Numbered from the stretch's first letter, positions 1 through 6,650 are shown. The stretch: DNA of 8,356 nt from Chloroflexia bacterium (GCA_025924435.1 JAICIL010000198.1:1-8356), one strand, 5' to 3'. The notes: generated by a model not told the origin, from the sequence alone. Numbers and translations are program-made.

Positions 1-1
1 G

Positions 2-676
2 CAGCGCAGGAAGGAGCACGAGATCGCGACGAGACTGCGGGAACCGGTCAATGGGCTGACGCATCTGGCGGGGGCGGTGCTCTCGGTGGCGGGGCTCGTC
101 GTGCTGCTCTGGTTGGCGATCAGCGCGCGGGATGCACGGCAACTGGTCGCCTTCACGATCTTCGGCCTCAGCCAGATCGCCCTCTACACGGCGAGCGCGC
201 TCTATCACTCCCTGCCGCTCGCCCCGGCCGGCGTGGCGCGGCTCAGGCGGATCGACCACATGATGGTCTTCGTGCTGATCGCCGGGACGTACACGCCGAT
301 CTGCCTCGTCGCGCTCGGCGGCGGCTGGGGCTGGGGGCTGCTGGGGGCGGTCTGGGGGATCGCGCTCGGCGGCCTGATCCTCAAGGCGCGCTGGATGCAC
401 GCCCCGAAGTGGCTCTCCGTCGCGCTCTACCTCGCGATGGGCTGGGCCGTGATCGTCGCGATGCCGGTGCTGCTCGACCGGCTCCCGGTGGGCGCGATCG
501 GCTGGCTGCTCGCGGGCGGCATCGTCTACAGCGTCGGCGCGGTCGTCTACGCCCTCAAACGGCCGAACCTCATCCCCGGCGTCCTCGACGCGCACGCCCT
601 CTGGCACCTCTTCGTCCTCGGCGGCAGCGCCTGCTTCTTCGTCGTGATGGTCCAGTACCTCGCGCCGCTCGCGTGA
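2..676 (+). CDS. Hemolysin III / PAQR-family membrane protein, 5' partial
   Basis: Integral membrane protein of the hemolysin III (YqfA/PAQR, CREST superfamily) type; bacterial members are usually annotated as hemolysin III but their physiological role is mostly unsettled. The frame is open from the window edge (224 residues visible). Upstream of the GTG at 77 it encodes REPVNGLTHLAGAVLS, the conserved N-terminus of the family, so that GTG is an internal valine and the true start lies before the window. The conserved polar residues are present: SALYH (Ser65, His69 of the visible part), Asp85 in RIDHMM, and HALWH (His198, His202). In PAQR relatives these form a metal site within the helix bundle. 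Several hydrophobic segments fit a seven-helix fold, and the length is near complete. It is convergent with the PLP-enzyme gene, and its stop lies about 10 bp before a family A repeat. Family assignment is firm; the haemolytic function implied by the name is not. Confidence 0.9.
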   Translation, partial: QRRKEHEIATRLREPVNGLTHLAGAVLSVAGLVVLLWLAISARDARQLVAFTIFGLSQIALYTASALYHSLPLAPAGVARLRRIDHMMVFVLIAGTYTPICLVALGGGWGWGLLGAVWGIALGGLILKARWMHAPKWLSVALYLAMGWAVIVAMPVLLDRLPVGAIGWLLAGGIVYSVGAVVYALKRPNLIPGVLDAHALWHLFVLGGSACFFVVMVQYLAPLA

Positions 677-685
677 ATGCGAATG

Positions 686-817
686 CCTACCCCCTGCCCC
701 CTCCCGGAACGGGAAGGGGTTGACGCATTGCGATACTGAGGCGCTCCCCCGAACATCGCGATCTCATGAAGGCTCGCTCCCCCTTCCCGTGTCGGGAAGG
801 GGGCCGGGGGGTTAGGG
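686..817. repeat. Family A palindromic element, copy 1 (MITE/REP-like)
   Basis: About 130 bp between two convergent genes. The left end (CCTACCCCCTGCCCCC...) and the reverse complement of the right end (CCCTAACCCCCCGGCCCCC...) resemble each other, giving imperfect inverted termini. Each end is itself a hairpin: 697-706 pairs with 710-719 (one mismatch, loop GAA), and 779-789 pairs perfectly with 793-803 (loop TGT). There is no coding capacity. It resembles the better conserved copy at 2031-2176 in architecture, although its C/G tracts are shorter. The element ends 9 bp from the stop of the downstream minus-strand gene. Confidence 0.75.
779..803. terminator. Perfect 11-bp hairpin between convergent genes, possible bidirectional terminator
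   Basis: CCCCCTTCCCG (779-789), loop TGT, CGGGAAGGGGG (793-803) forms a perfect 11-bp stem. It sits between the stops of the converging genes, where a bidirectional terminator would be expected. No T-tract follows on either strand, so it is not a classical intrinsic terminator. It is also part of the family A repeat, so a terminator role is inferred from stem strength and position only. Confidence 0.35.
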
Positions 818-826
818 TTCGGCCCG

Positions 827-2023
827 TCACCCCAGCACCACCCGCAGCCGCGCCGCGACGATCTCCGCCTCGCCCGGCTTCAAGAGCGCTGTGACGATGC
901 CGATGCCCCGCTCGTGCAGGAAGTTCTGCGTGACGGCGACCGGCGGATCGCCCTCGATCAGTTCGTTCACGACCGCCGCGACCGATTTCTCCACCACGCC
1001 CTCGTCAATGCGGATCACGCCCGTCGGGTAGGCGCGGGGGGCGTCGCGTTCCCCCAGCCGCTCCGTGCGGATGCCCGGCAGCCCCGCCACGGCGGCGAGA
1101 ATCGTGGCGAGGCGCTCCTCCTGCGCCGCGCGCTCGGCGGCGTGATCCCGCCCGAGGAAGCGGCGCAAGGCGACGACCAGCCCCGCGATCTCCTCCTTGC
1201 CCACCTTCATCGGCCGCCCGATGCCGTGATGCGGCGGGCCGGGCAGCACGCCGCTTTCGATGTACCGCTCCCGCCATGTCCACGTCTCCGGGTAGACGTC
1301 CATGTCCTGATGCTGCAAGGCGACCGACGCGATGAGATCGGCGCGCCCGACGAGGATGCCGGACGCCTGCGGCCCGCCAATCGCCTTGCCGCCGCTGAAG
1401 GCGACCAGATCGGCCCCCATGCCGATCACGGCGCGCAGGTTCTCGACGGGCGGCAACGCGGCGGCGGCGTCCACGATCACGGGCAGGCTATGCCGCCGCG
1501 CGATGGCGACGACCTCATCCAGCGGCACGACGCCCGGCGCGTTGCCGAACGAATAGGCGAGCGCCGCCGTCCGCGCGGTGATCGCCGATTCGATTTGCCA
1601 CGGCCAGGTGATCCCCTGCCCCGGAAAGCCGAGGTAGCCGACCTCGACCAGTTTCGCCCCCGCGAGGCGCAGGGCGTGGGTGTACGCCGTCAGGTGGGGC
1701 CGCTGGATGACGATCTCGTCGCGCAGCCCCGCCGTGTCCGGCAGGCGGTCCATCGCCGCGACATCCAGCCCGGCGATGCAGGCCGCCGCCGCGAGGGCGA
1801 GGCCGGAGGCCGCGCCCGCCGTCACGTAGCCCGCTTCCGCGCCCGTCGCCGCCGCCAGTTCGCGCCCCGCCGCCTCCTGCAGGTCCTCGATGCGCACACA
1901 GGATTGCGCGGCCTCCGCCATCGCCGCCGCGACCTCCGGGTGCAAGGGCGCGCCGCTCAATCGCGTCACCGGCCCCGCCACATTGATCACCGTGCGCACC
2001 CCGAGCGTGTCGTAAATCGTCAC
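827..2023 (-). CDS. SelA-like pyridoxal-phosphate-dependent enzyme
   Basis: Fold-type I PLP enzyme (398 aa) related to L-seryl-tRNA(Sec) selenium transferase (SelA) and to the DgaE-type aminosugar-acid ammonia lyases. Visible signatures are the N-terminal TIYDTLGVRTVINVAGPVTR; GYVTAGAASGL near residues 65-75, a likely cofactor phosphate-binding turn; VIVDAAAAL with Asp185, expected to contact the pyridine nitrogen; and FSGGKAIGGPQASG with Lys213, the probable Schiff-base lysine (SelA has SGDK-LLGGPQ there). The GTG at 2023 is chosen because MTIYDTLGVR matches the usual family start. The open frame continues 42 codons upstream, but that part reads low-complexity repeat DNA. No tRNA-Sec, selB or selD is present and the length is below typical bacterial SelA, so a lyase-type or unknown small-molecule reaction is more likely than selenocysteine synthesis. 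Substrate cannot be assigned. An antisense frame across it is a codon-bias shadow. Confidence 0.85.
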   Translation of the reverse strand: MTIYDTLGVRTVINVAGPVTRLSGAPLHPEVAAAMAEAAQSCVRIEDLQEAAGRELAAATGAEAGYVTAGAASGLALAAAACIAGLDVAAMDRLPDTAGLRDEIVIQRPHLTAYTHALRLAGAKLVEVGYLGFPGQGITWPWQIESAITARTAALAYSFGNAPGVVPLDEVVAIARRHSLPVIVDAAAALPPVENLRAVIGMGADLVAFSGGKAIGGPQASGILVGRADLIASVALQHQDMDVYPETWTWRERYIESGVLPGPPHHGIGRPMKVGKEEIAGLVVALRRFLGRDHAAERAAQEERLATILAAVAGLPGIRTERLGERDAPRAYPTGVIRIDEGVVEKSVAAVVNELIEGDPPVAVTQNFLHERGIGIVTALLKPGEAEIVAARLRVVLG

Positions 2024-2030
2024 GGGATCG

Positions 2031-2176
2031 TGCCCCCTCCCCTGACCCCTCCCCCGCAAGCGGGAGAGGGGAACTCGTTCCAGAAATGGCTCCGTTCCCT
2101 GCGAGCATTGCCCGACACATCGCAGGGAGTCACCCCTCTCCCGCCGCAACGGGGGAGGGGTCAGGGGAGGGGGGCA
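2031..2176. repeat. Family A palindromic element, copy 2 (MITE/REP-like)
   Basis: A 146-bp element filling nearly the whole gap between mscL and the SelA-like gene. The left end (TGCCCCCTCCCCTGACCCC) recurs in the reverse complement of the right end with one extra C. The inverted arms are about 40 nt, each containing a hairpin of the form CCCCTCYCCCG-loop-CGGGRGAGGGG with one mismatch. In the middle, TCCCTGCGA (2096-2104) and TCGCAGGGA (2120-2128) form a perfect 9-bp stem. The element can thus fold into three hairpins closed by paired termini. No ORF or transposase is present. It starts 8 bp from one gene's start codon and ends 4 bp from the next gene's stop. Confidence 0.88.
2034..2042 (-). 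promoter_or_regulatory. Purine-rich Shine-Dalgarno-like sequence supplied by repeat arm
   Basis: Read on the minus strand, GGGGAGGGG lies about 10 nt upstream of the GTG start of the SelA-like gene, with CACGATCCC next to the start codon. The purine tract is the terminal arm of the family A repeat at 2031-2176. Translation of this gene therefore probably relies on repeat DNA for ribosome binding. Spacing is somewhat long for a perfect GGAGG match, so this is a moderate call. Confidence 0.45.
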
Positions 2177-2180
2177 TCCA

Positions 2181-2618
2181 TCACCCCACCGCCATGCCGG
2201 TTGTCGCGACGGTGGACACTTCCTGCGTGCAGAAGGCGCACCGGCTCGCCCCGACCGGGATGCTGCTCAGGCAGTACGGGCATTCCCGCGTCATCGGGTC
2301 CACGGGCATTTCCGTCTTGCGCCGGTTCATCAGCGCATTGACGGGGCGGACAACGAAAAAGAAGACGACCGCCGCGATAATCAGGAACGAGACGACCGCG
2401 TTGATGAAATCTCCCAGCAGGAAGCGGCTGTGATTGATCGTGAAGCCGAGAGCGGCGAAGTCCGGCTTGCCGCCGATGGCCGCGATCAGCGGCGTAATCA
2501 GGTCCTTGACGAAGGCGGCGACCACCGTCCCGAACGCCGCCCCGATGATGATACCGACCGCCAGATCAACGACATTGCCCCGAAGGATAAATGCCTTGAA
2601 GTCGTTCGCGGCTTTCAT
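2181..2618 (-). CDS. mscL: Large-conductance mechanosensitive channel MscL with C-terminal zinc ribbon
   Basis: Pentameric membrane channel that opens under membrane tension to release solutes during hypo-osmotic shock. The N-terminus (MKAANDFKAFILRGNVVDLAVG) is the classical MscL amphipathic helix and start of TM1, which runs to about residue 45 through the glycine/alanine-rich pore-lining part (VGIIIGAAFGTVVAAFVKDL). TM2 is about residues 70-92 (NAVVSFLIIAAVVFFFVVRP), followed by the usual basic NALMNRRK. Where enterobacterial MscL has only a short helical bundle, this 145-aa protein carries a CPYC...CAFC zinc ribbon (Cys113, Cys116, Cys127, Cys130). The ATG start has a purine-rich ribosome site (GGGGAAAGGGG) upstream and a TATAAT box about 45 nt away, so it probably has its own promoter. 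The stop abuts the family A repeat. Identification is firm; the function of the ribbon is unknown. Confidence 0.96.
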   Translation of the reverse strand: MKAANDFKAFILRGNVVDLAVGIIIGAAFGTVVAAFVKDLITPLIAAIGGKPDFAALGFTINHSRFLLGDFINAVVSFLIIAAVVFFFVVRPVNALMNRRKTEMPVDPMTRECPYCLSSIPVGASRCAFCTQEVSTVATTGMAVG

Positions 2619-2662
2619 CGCGCCACCCCTTTCCCCAATAAAGTAGAAATGCCGTCGCAGTG

Positions 2663-2668
2663 ATTATA
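2663..2668 (-). promoter_or_regulatory. Candidate -10 box (TATAAT) for mscL
   Basis: The minus strand carries an exact TATAAT hexamer in an unusually AT-rich pocket, about 45 nt upstream of the mscL ATG. This predicts a short leader of roughly 35-40 nt containing the purine-rich ribosome site. No good -35 hexamer is visible at 16-18 bp spacing, so the call rests on the consensus -10, local composition and position between the ABC stop and mscL. Confidence 0.45.
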
Positions 2669-2700
2669 CATGAGGAAGCAATATGCGGATGCGGGGATAG

Positions 2701-2747
2701 GCGCCCCTCTCCCGCACACGGGGGAGGGGTCAGAGGAGGGGGGCTAC
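2701..2747. repeat. Family A element, single (half) arm, copy 3
   Basis: One arm of the family A repeat: CCCCTCTCCCG (2704-2714), loop CACA, CGGGGGAGGGG (2719-2729), one mismatch, followed by TCAGAGGAGGGGGGC. This matches the outer part of the 2031-2176 copy closely, but there is no second inverted arm, so it is a solo or decayed half. Its outer portion is coding: read on the minus strand it supplies the last residues (VAPLL) and the TGA stop of the 598-aa ABC exporter subunit. Confidence 0.8.
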
Positions 2748-4526
2748 CACGTCCCGGAATTGCCGCCGCGAGAGGTCGGCATACCGGCCACCCGCGCGCA
2801 GCAATTCGTCGTGCGTGCCGCGTTCGACAATCGCGCCGCCCTCGACGACGAGGATGAGGTCCGCGTTGCGGATCGTGCTCAGGCGGTGGGCGATGACGAT
2901 GCTCGTGCGGCCCGCGAGCAGGGTGCCGAGGGCGCGCTGGATCGTCGCCTCGGTGCGCGTGTCAATGTTGCTCGTCGCCTCATCGAGGATGAGGATGCGC
3001 GGCTCGGCGAGGATGGCGCGGGCGAAGGCGAGCAACTGCCGCTGCCCCTGGCTGAGCGTGCCGCCCCCCGCGCCGAGCGCGGTGTCGTACCCGTCCGGGA
3101 GCGCCGCGATGAAGGCGTGCGCGTCCACGGCCCGCGCCGCGTCCTCGATCTGCTCCCGCGTCGCGTCGAGGTTGCCGTAGCGGATATTCTCGGCAATCGT
3201 GCCGGTGAAGAGGAACGGCTCCTGCAACACAATCGCGATCTGCCGCCGCAGGCTCGCCCGCGTCACATGGCGCACGTCTCGCCCGTCCACCGTCACCGCG
3301 CCGCGCGTCGCGTCGTAGAAGCGGGGGATGAGATTGGCAATCGTCGTCTTGCCCGCCCCCGTCTGCCCGACGAGCGCCACCGTCTGCCCCGCCGCGATCC
3401 GGAACGAGACCTCGTGCAGCACCGGCTGGCCGGGGGTGTAGGCGAAGGTGACGCGCTCGAAGGCGATCTCCCCCGCGACCCGCCCGAGCGCGGGCGTGCC
3501 GGGCGGGTCGGCGGGTTCCGTCTCCTCGTCGAGGATGGCGTAGATGCGCTCGCCGCCCGCCAGCGCCGCCTGCAACTGCGTGTAGACCTGCGAGGCGAGT
3601 TGGATCGGGCGGAAGAACTGCTGCACGTAGATCAGGAAGGCCGCCAGCACGCCGACCGTCAGGTTGCCCTGGAAGACGAGATAGCCGCCGAAACCGATGA
3701 CGAGCGCGGTCGCCAGCGTGCTCAGCACGTCAATCGTCGGCGAGAAGGCGGCGGTGATCGCGACCGCCTGGACATTCGCGGTGCGGTTGGCGGCGTTGCG
3801 CTTGCGGAACCGGGCGATGTTCTCCTCGGTGCGGTTGAACGCCTGCGCCTCCCGCACGCCGGTGATCTCCTCCTGCAACCCCGCCGTCACATCGCCGACC
3901 GTCTCCCGCGTCGCGCGGAACGCCTTGCGCGCCCGCCGCGCGAAGGAGGTCGTCACGAGCAGCATGACGGGGATGATGAGGAAACTGACGAGCGCTAAGG
4001 GGAGGTTGAGCGACAGCATCGCGATCAGGATGCCGATCAGGCTGAAGAGCGAGCCGACGAGTTGCGTCAGCCCCTGCGAGAGCAGTTGATTGAGCGTGTC
4101 CACGTCGTTGATGACGCGGCTCATCAGGTCGCCGACCGGGCGGCGGTCGTAGAAACCGAGGGGCAACCGCTGGAACCGCGCGAAGAGCCGGGCGCGCAGC
4201 GACGCGAGGACGTGCTGCCCGATCGCGCCGACCTGCCAGACCTGCCCGCGCGTCGCCAGCGCCCCCACCGCGTAGACGGCGAGCAGGAGGAGCATGATGC
4301 GCGTCAGCCCCTGCCGGTCGCCGGGCAAAATGGCCCGGTCAATCGCCCTCCCGATCAGGAGCGGCCCCGCCGCCTGCGCCACCGCCCCGACGACGATGAA
4401 GCCGAAACCGATCAGGATGCGCGCCCGGTACGGCGCCATCTCCCCGACGAGCCGCCGCGCCGTCGCCCCCCGGTGCCGCGCCCGCTCCTCCGCCGTCTCC
4501 GCCGCCATCCGCATCACCTGCGCCAC
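2730..4526 (-). CDS. Heterodimeric ABC exporter subunit, TM288/BmrD-like (consensus Walker B)
   Basis: Half-transporter of the type IV (ABCB-like) exporter fold, 598 aa, in the cytoplasmic membrane. The transmembrane domain covers about residues 30-320 with six helices (for example 37-60, 75-92, 155-195, 255-303). The nucleotide-binding domain runs from about 353 to the end: Walker A GQTGAGKTT (387-395), Q-loop Gln435, signature LSQGQ (491-495), Walker B ILILDE with catalytic Glu516, H-loop His547. The signature is non-canonical (Gln for the first Gly of LSGGQ), as in TM288, whereas Walker B is intact. With the upstream 611-aa partner this gives one active and one degenerate ATP site. Start is GTG at 4526, with GGAGG six nt upstream. 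The C-terminal VAPLL and stop are encoded by repeat DNA. The substrate (drug, lipid or peptide) cannot be read from the sequence. Confidence 0.93.
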   Translation of the reverse strand: MAQVMRMAAETAEERARHRGATARRLVGEMAPYRARILIGFGFIVVGAVAQAAGPLLIGRAIDRAILPGDRQGLTRIMLLLLAVYAVGALATRGQVWQVGAIGQHVLASLRARLFARFQRLPLGFYDRRPVGDLMSRVINDVDTLNQLLSQGLTQLVGSLFSLIGILIAMLSLNLPLALVSFLIIPVMLLVTTSFARRARKAFRATRETVGDVTAGLQEEITGVREAQAFNRTEENIARFRKRNAANRTANVQAVAITAAFSPTIDVLSTLATALVIGFGGYLVFQGNLTVGVLAAFLIYVQQFFRPIQLASQVYTQLQAALAGGERIYAILDEETEPADPPGTPALGRVAGEIAFERVTFAYTPGQPVLHEVSFRIAAGQTVALVGQTGAGKTTIANLIPRFYDATRGAVTVDGRDVRHVTRASLRRQIAIVLQEPFLFTGTIAENIRYGNLDATREQIEDAARAVDAHAFIAALPDGYDTALGAGGGTLSQGQRQLLAFARAILAEPRILILDEATSNIDTRTEATIQRALGTLLAGRTSIVIAHRLSTIRNADLILVVEGGAIVERGTHDELLRAGGRYADLSRRQFRDVVAPLL

Positions 4527-4532
4527 GTCAAA

Positions 4533-4537
4533 CCTCC
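4533..4537 (-). promoter_or_regulatory. Shine-Dalgarno GGAGG deciding the GTG start of the 598-aa ABC subunit
   Basis: On the minus strand, GGAGG is followed by TTTGAC and then GTG. Spacing of 6 nt and a perfect core support GTG at 4526 over the in-frame ATGs a few codons downstream. The site lies just outside the family B repeat, which begins at 4544. Confidence 0.75.
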
Positions 4538-4543
4538 GGATTT

Positions 4544-4681
4544 AACCACAGAGACACAGAGGACACAGAGATGGGAAAGAGAAAACAGCGAAAAGACAGA
4601 CTGCGATCCGACAAATTGTGATGGAGAATTCCCGTTCAATCTTTTCTCTTCTTCCTCCGTGTCCTCCGTGTCTCTGTGGTT
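4544..4681. repeat. Family B palindromic element, copy 1 (MITE-like)
   Basis: A 138-bp element between the two ABC exporter genes. Left terminus AACCACAGAGACACAGAGG (from 4544) recurs inverted at 4655-4681; over 27 nt the arms differ at two positions. Pairing continues inward: AAGAGAAAA at 4577-4585 is complementary to TTTTCTCTT at 4642-4650. The interior has no ORF of note. The right end overlaps the TGA stop codon (4681-4683) of the upstream ABC gene. Its base composition is visibly more AT-rich than the flanking genes, suggesting an inserted origin. Confidence 0.9.
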
Positions 4682-6516
4682 CATATTCTTTCAGTCCCCG
4701 CCGTGACGGGGTCGCGCGTATCGAGGATGAGTTGGGAGCCGAGGATGTCGTTGTAGAGGGGGCTGTCGCGCAGCAGTTCCGCGTGGGTGCCCTGCGCGGC
4801 GATTGTGCCCTCGTCCAGCACGAGGATGCGGTCGGCGTCCCGCACGGTGCTGATGCGCTGGGCGATCACGAGGGCGGTGCGGCGGCTGTCGCGCATCAGG
4901 CGGTCGAGCGCCCCCTGGATCAGCGCCTCGGTCTCGGCGTCCACGGCGGAGGTGCTGTCGTCCAGGAGCAGCAGGCGCGGGTCAACGAGCAGGGCGCGGG
5001 CGATGGCGATCCGCTGCCGCTGGCCGCCGGACAGCCCGACGCCCCGCTCGCCGACAATCGTGTCGTACCCCTGGGGCAGGGCGCGGATGAAGCCGTCCGC
5101 CTGCGCGGCCCGCGCCGCCGCCTCGATCTCGTCGTCCGTCGCGGTCGGCCTGCCGTAGGCGATGTTGGCGCGCACCGAGCCGCTGAACAAGAGCGTCTCC
5201 TGCAGGACGATGCCGATCTGGCCGCGCAGGCTGGCGAGCGTCACAGCGCGCACATCGTGGCCGTCCACCATGACCGCGCCGCCCGTCACATCGTAGAAGC
5301 GGGGCAGCAGGTTCATCAGCGTGCTCTTGCCCGAACCCGTCGTGCCGAGCACCGCGACCGTCTGCCCCGGCTCGATGGCGAAACTGACGCCGCGCAGGAT
5401 GTCTCGCTCGCTCCCCGGATAGCGGAAATGCACATCGTCGAAGACGACCCGCCCCGTAACCGGCGGCAGGGCCACCGCGTCCGGCGCGTCGTGCAGATCG
5501 AGCGGCGCGTCCAGCACATCGAAAACGCGCAGCGCGCTCGCCCCCGCGCGGGAGATGCCCGCCGCCTGGAAGCCGATCGTCAGGATCGGGAAGAGGAGGA
5601 AGCCGAGATAGGTGTTGAAGGCGACCAATGACCCGACCGTCAGCGCGCCGCCGATCACCTGCCAGCCGCCGAACCAGACGACGGCCAGCGTGCCGAGATT
5701 GGCGAAGAAGAAGACGAAGGGGAAGTTGTTCGCGAAAGCCCGGATCGTCTGGAGGTTCTTCTCGAGCAGTTCGTCGTTGATTGCCCGATAGCGCGCCGTC
5801 TCGTACTCCTCGCGCGAGAAGGCGCGGATGACGCGAACGCCCGCCAAATCCTCCTGCAGGACGCCGTTGAGCCGCCCGAGCATCTGCTGCACCTGCCCGA
5901 ACAAGGGGCCGATCCGCCGCACGAAGCGCAGCAGCAGCACGAAGAGCGGCGGGATCGTCGCCAGCGCGACGAGCGCCAGTTGCCAGTTCAGCAGCAGGAG
6001 CAGCACCGTGCTGCCGACGAGCATGACGAGCGCCGAGGCGAGTTGCACGACGCCGCTCCCCGCGAAGGCGCGGATCTGCTCGACATCGTTCGTGACGCGC
6101 GTCAGCAGTTGCCCGGCCTCGACGCGGTCGTAGTAACTGAAACTGAGCCGCTCGATCTGCGCGAAGAGCGCATTGCGCAAATCATAGGCGACGCCCTGCG
6201 AGGCGCGCTCGGCGAGGAAGCCTTGCAGGAAGTTGAACAGCCCGCGCACCACCGCGACGGCGACCAGGCCGACGACGGCCAGTATCACGGCGTTCCGGCG
6301 GTGGTGCGCGATGCCGCTGTCAATGGCGAGGCGGATCATCTGCGGCGCGACGAGGTTCGCCGCCGAGACCATGATGAGGGCGAGCAGCGCGCCGAGCGCA
6401 TCCCGCCAGTACGCGCGCAGATAGACGAGCGCCCGCCGGAGCGCCTTCCCGCCCCCCGGCTGCGGCGCAAACCCGCCCCCCGGCCCACCCGGACCACCGC
6501 CTGAACGCTGTGCCAA
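4681..6516 (-). CDS. Heterodimeric ABC exporter subunit, TM287/BmrC-like (degenerate Walker B)
   Basis: Partner half-transporter, 611 aa. A Gly/Pro-rich N-terminal tail (residues 1-24) precedes six membrane helices (about 37-320) and a C-terminal ATPase domain: Walker A GTTGSGKST (391-399), Q-loop Gln439, canonical signature LSGGQRQR (495-502). Walker B LLLLDD has Asp520 in place of the catalytic Glu, and Gln553 (IAQRIST) replaces the switch His. In TM287/288 and BmrCD the same pattern defines the subunit whose Walker A/B pairs with the partner's odd signature (here LSQGQ) in a non-hydrolysing site. Gene order (degenerate subunit first) also matches those systems. Start is TTG at 6516, preceded by AAGGAG. 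The two genes are separated by 154 bp containing a family B repeat, wider than usual for such tightly coupled pairs. Stop TGA is the first triplet of the repeat junction. Substrate unknown. Confidence 0.93.
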   Translation of the reverse strand: MAQRSGGGPGGPGGGFAPQPGGGKALRRALVYLRAYWRDALGALLALIMVSAANLVAPQMIRLAIDSGIAHHRRNAVILAVVGLVAVAVVRGLFNFLQGFLAERASQGVAYDLRNALFAQIERLSFSYYDRVEAGQLLTRVTNDVEQIRAFAGSGVVQLASALVMLVGSTVLLLLLNWQLALVALATIPPLFVLLLRFVRRIGPLFGQVQQMLGRLNGVLQEDLAGVRVIRAFSREEYETARYRAINDELLEKNLQTIRAFANNFPFVFFFANLGTLAVVWFGGWQVIGGALTVGSLVAFNTYLGFLLFPILTIGFQAAGISRAGASALRVFDVLDAPLDLHDAPDAVALPPVTGRVVFDDVHFRYPGSERDILRGVSFAIEPGQTVAVLGTTGSGKSTLMNLLPRFYDVTGGAVMVDGHDVRAVTLASLRGQIGIVLQETLLFSGSVRANIAYGRPTATDDEIEAAARAAQADGFIRALPQGYDTIVGERGVGLSGGQRQRIAIARALLVDPRLLLLDDSTSAVDAETEALIQGALDRLMRDSRRTALVIAQRISTVRDADRILVLDEGTIAAQGTHAELLRDSPLYNDILGSQLILDTRDPVTAGTERI

Positions 6517-6522
6517 TCGTTA

Positions 6523-6528
6523 CTCCTT
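6523..6528 (-). promoter_or_regulatory. Shine-Dalgarno AAGGAG supporting a TTG start
   Basis: On the minus strand AAGGAG is followed by TAACGA and then TTG (6516-6514). This is a good core with 6-nt spacing, and it favours the TTG codon as the real start of the 611-aa ABC subunit. No ATG or GTG start lies in the Gly/Pro-rich N-terminal part before the first helix. Confidence 0.7.
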
Positions 6529-6535
6529 GATTCTT

Positions 6536-6650
6536 ACCACAGAGACACAGAGGACACAGAGGAAAGCGGAGAAAAGAGATTGACGATTATCACGTCTCCA
6601 CCTTCATTCATCTTCTCCGTGTCTCTCTGTGTTCTCTGTGTCTCCGTGGT
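6536..6650. repeat. Family B palindromic element, copy 2 (MITE-like)
   Basis: A 115-bp element with left terminus ACCACAGAGACACAGAGG (6536-6561) and its inverted copy at 6625-6650; the 26-nt arms differ at two positions. An inner pairing CGGAGAA (6567-6573) with TTCTCCG (6613-6619) extends the stem region. It matches the termini of the 4544-4681 element but has a shorter, different interior. Its right arm is translated as the C-terminal tail of the luciferase-domain protein, and its left end lies 8 bp upstream of the ribosome site of the 611-aa ABC gene. The two family B copies bracket that ABC gene. Confidence 0.9.

Noticed and set aside
2024..2149. 42-codon upstream extension of the SelA-like protein
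   Set aside because: It translates repeat A2 (LSRLRGRGQGRG-like) and precedes the standard family N-terminus, so the GTG at 2023 is preferred.
914..2341. Long plus-strand open frame (475 codons) opposite the SelA-like gene and repeat A2
   Set aside because: It is antisense to a clear PLP enzyme. Its translation is Arg/Asp/His-rich low-complexity with no domain pattern, as expected from GC-rich codon bias.
2670..3998. Plus-strand open frame (442 codons) opposite the 598-aa ABC subunit
   Set aside because: A mirror of conserved ABC motifs on the other strand; charged, repetitive composition without hydrophobic core.
4618..5631. Plus-strand open frame (337 codons) starting in repeat B1 opposite the 611-aa ABC subunit
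   Set aside because: Antisense shadow of Walker and signature regions. Its start lies in repeat DNA and no family is recognisable.
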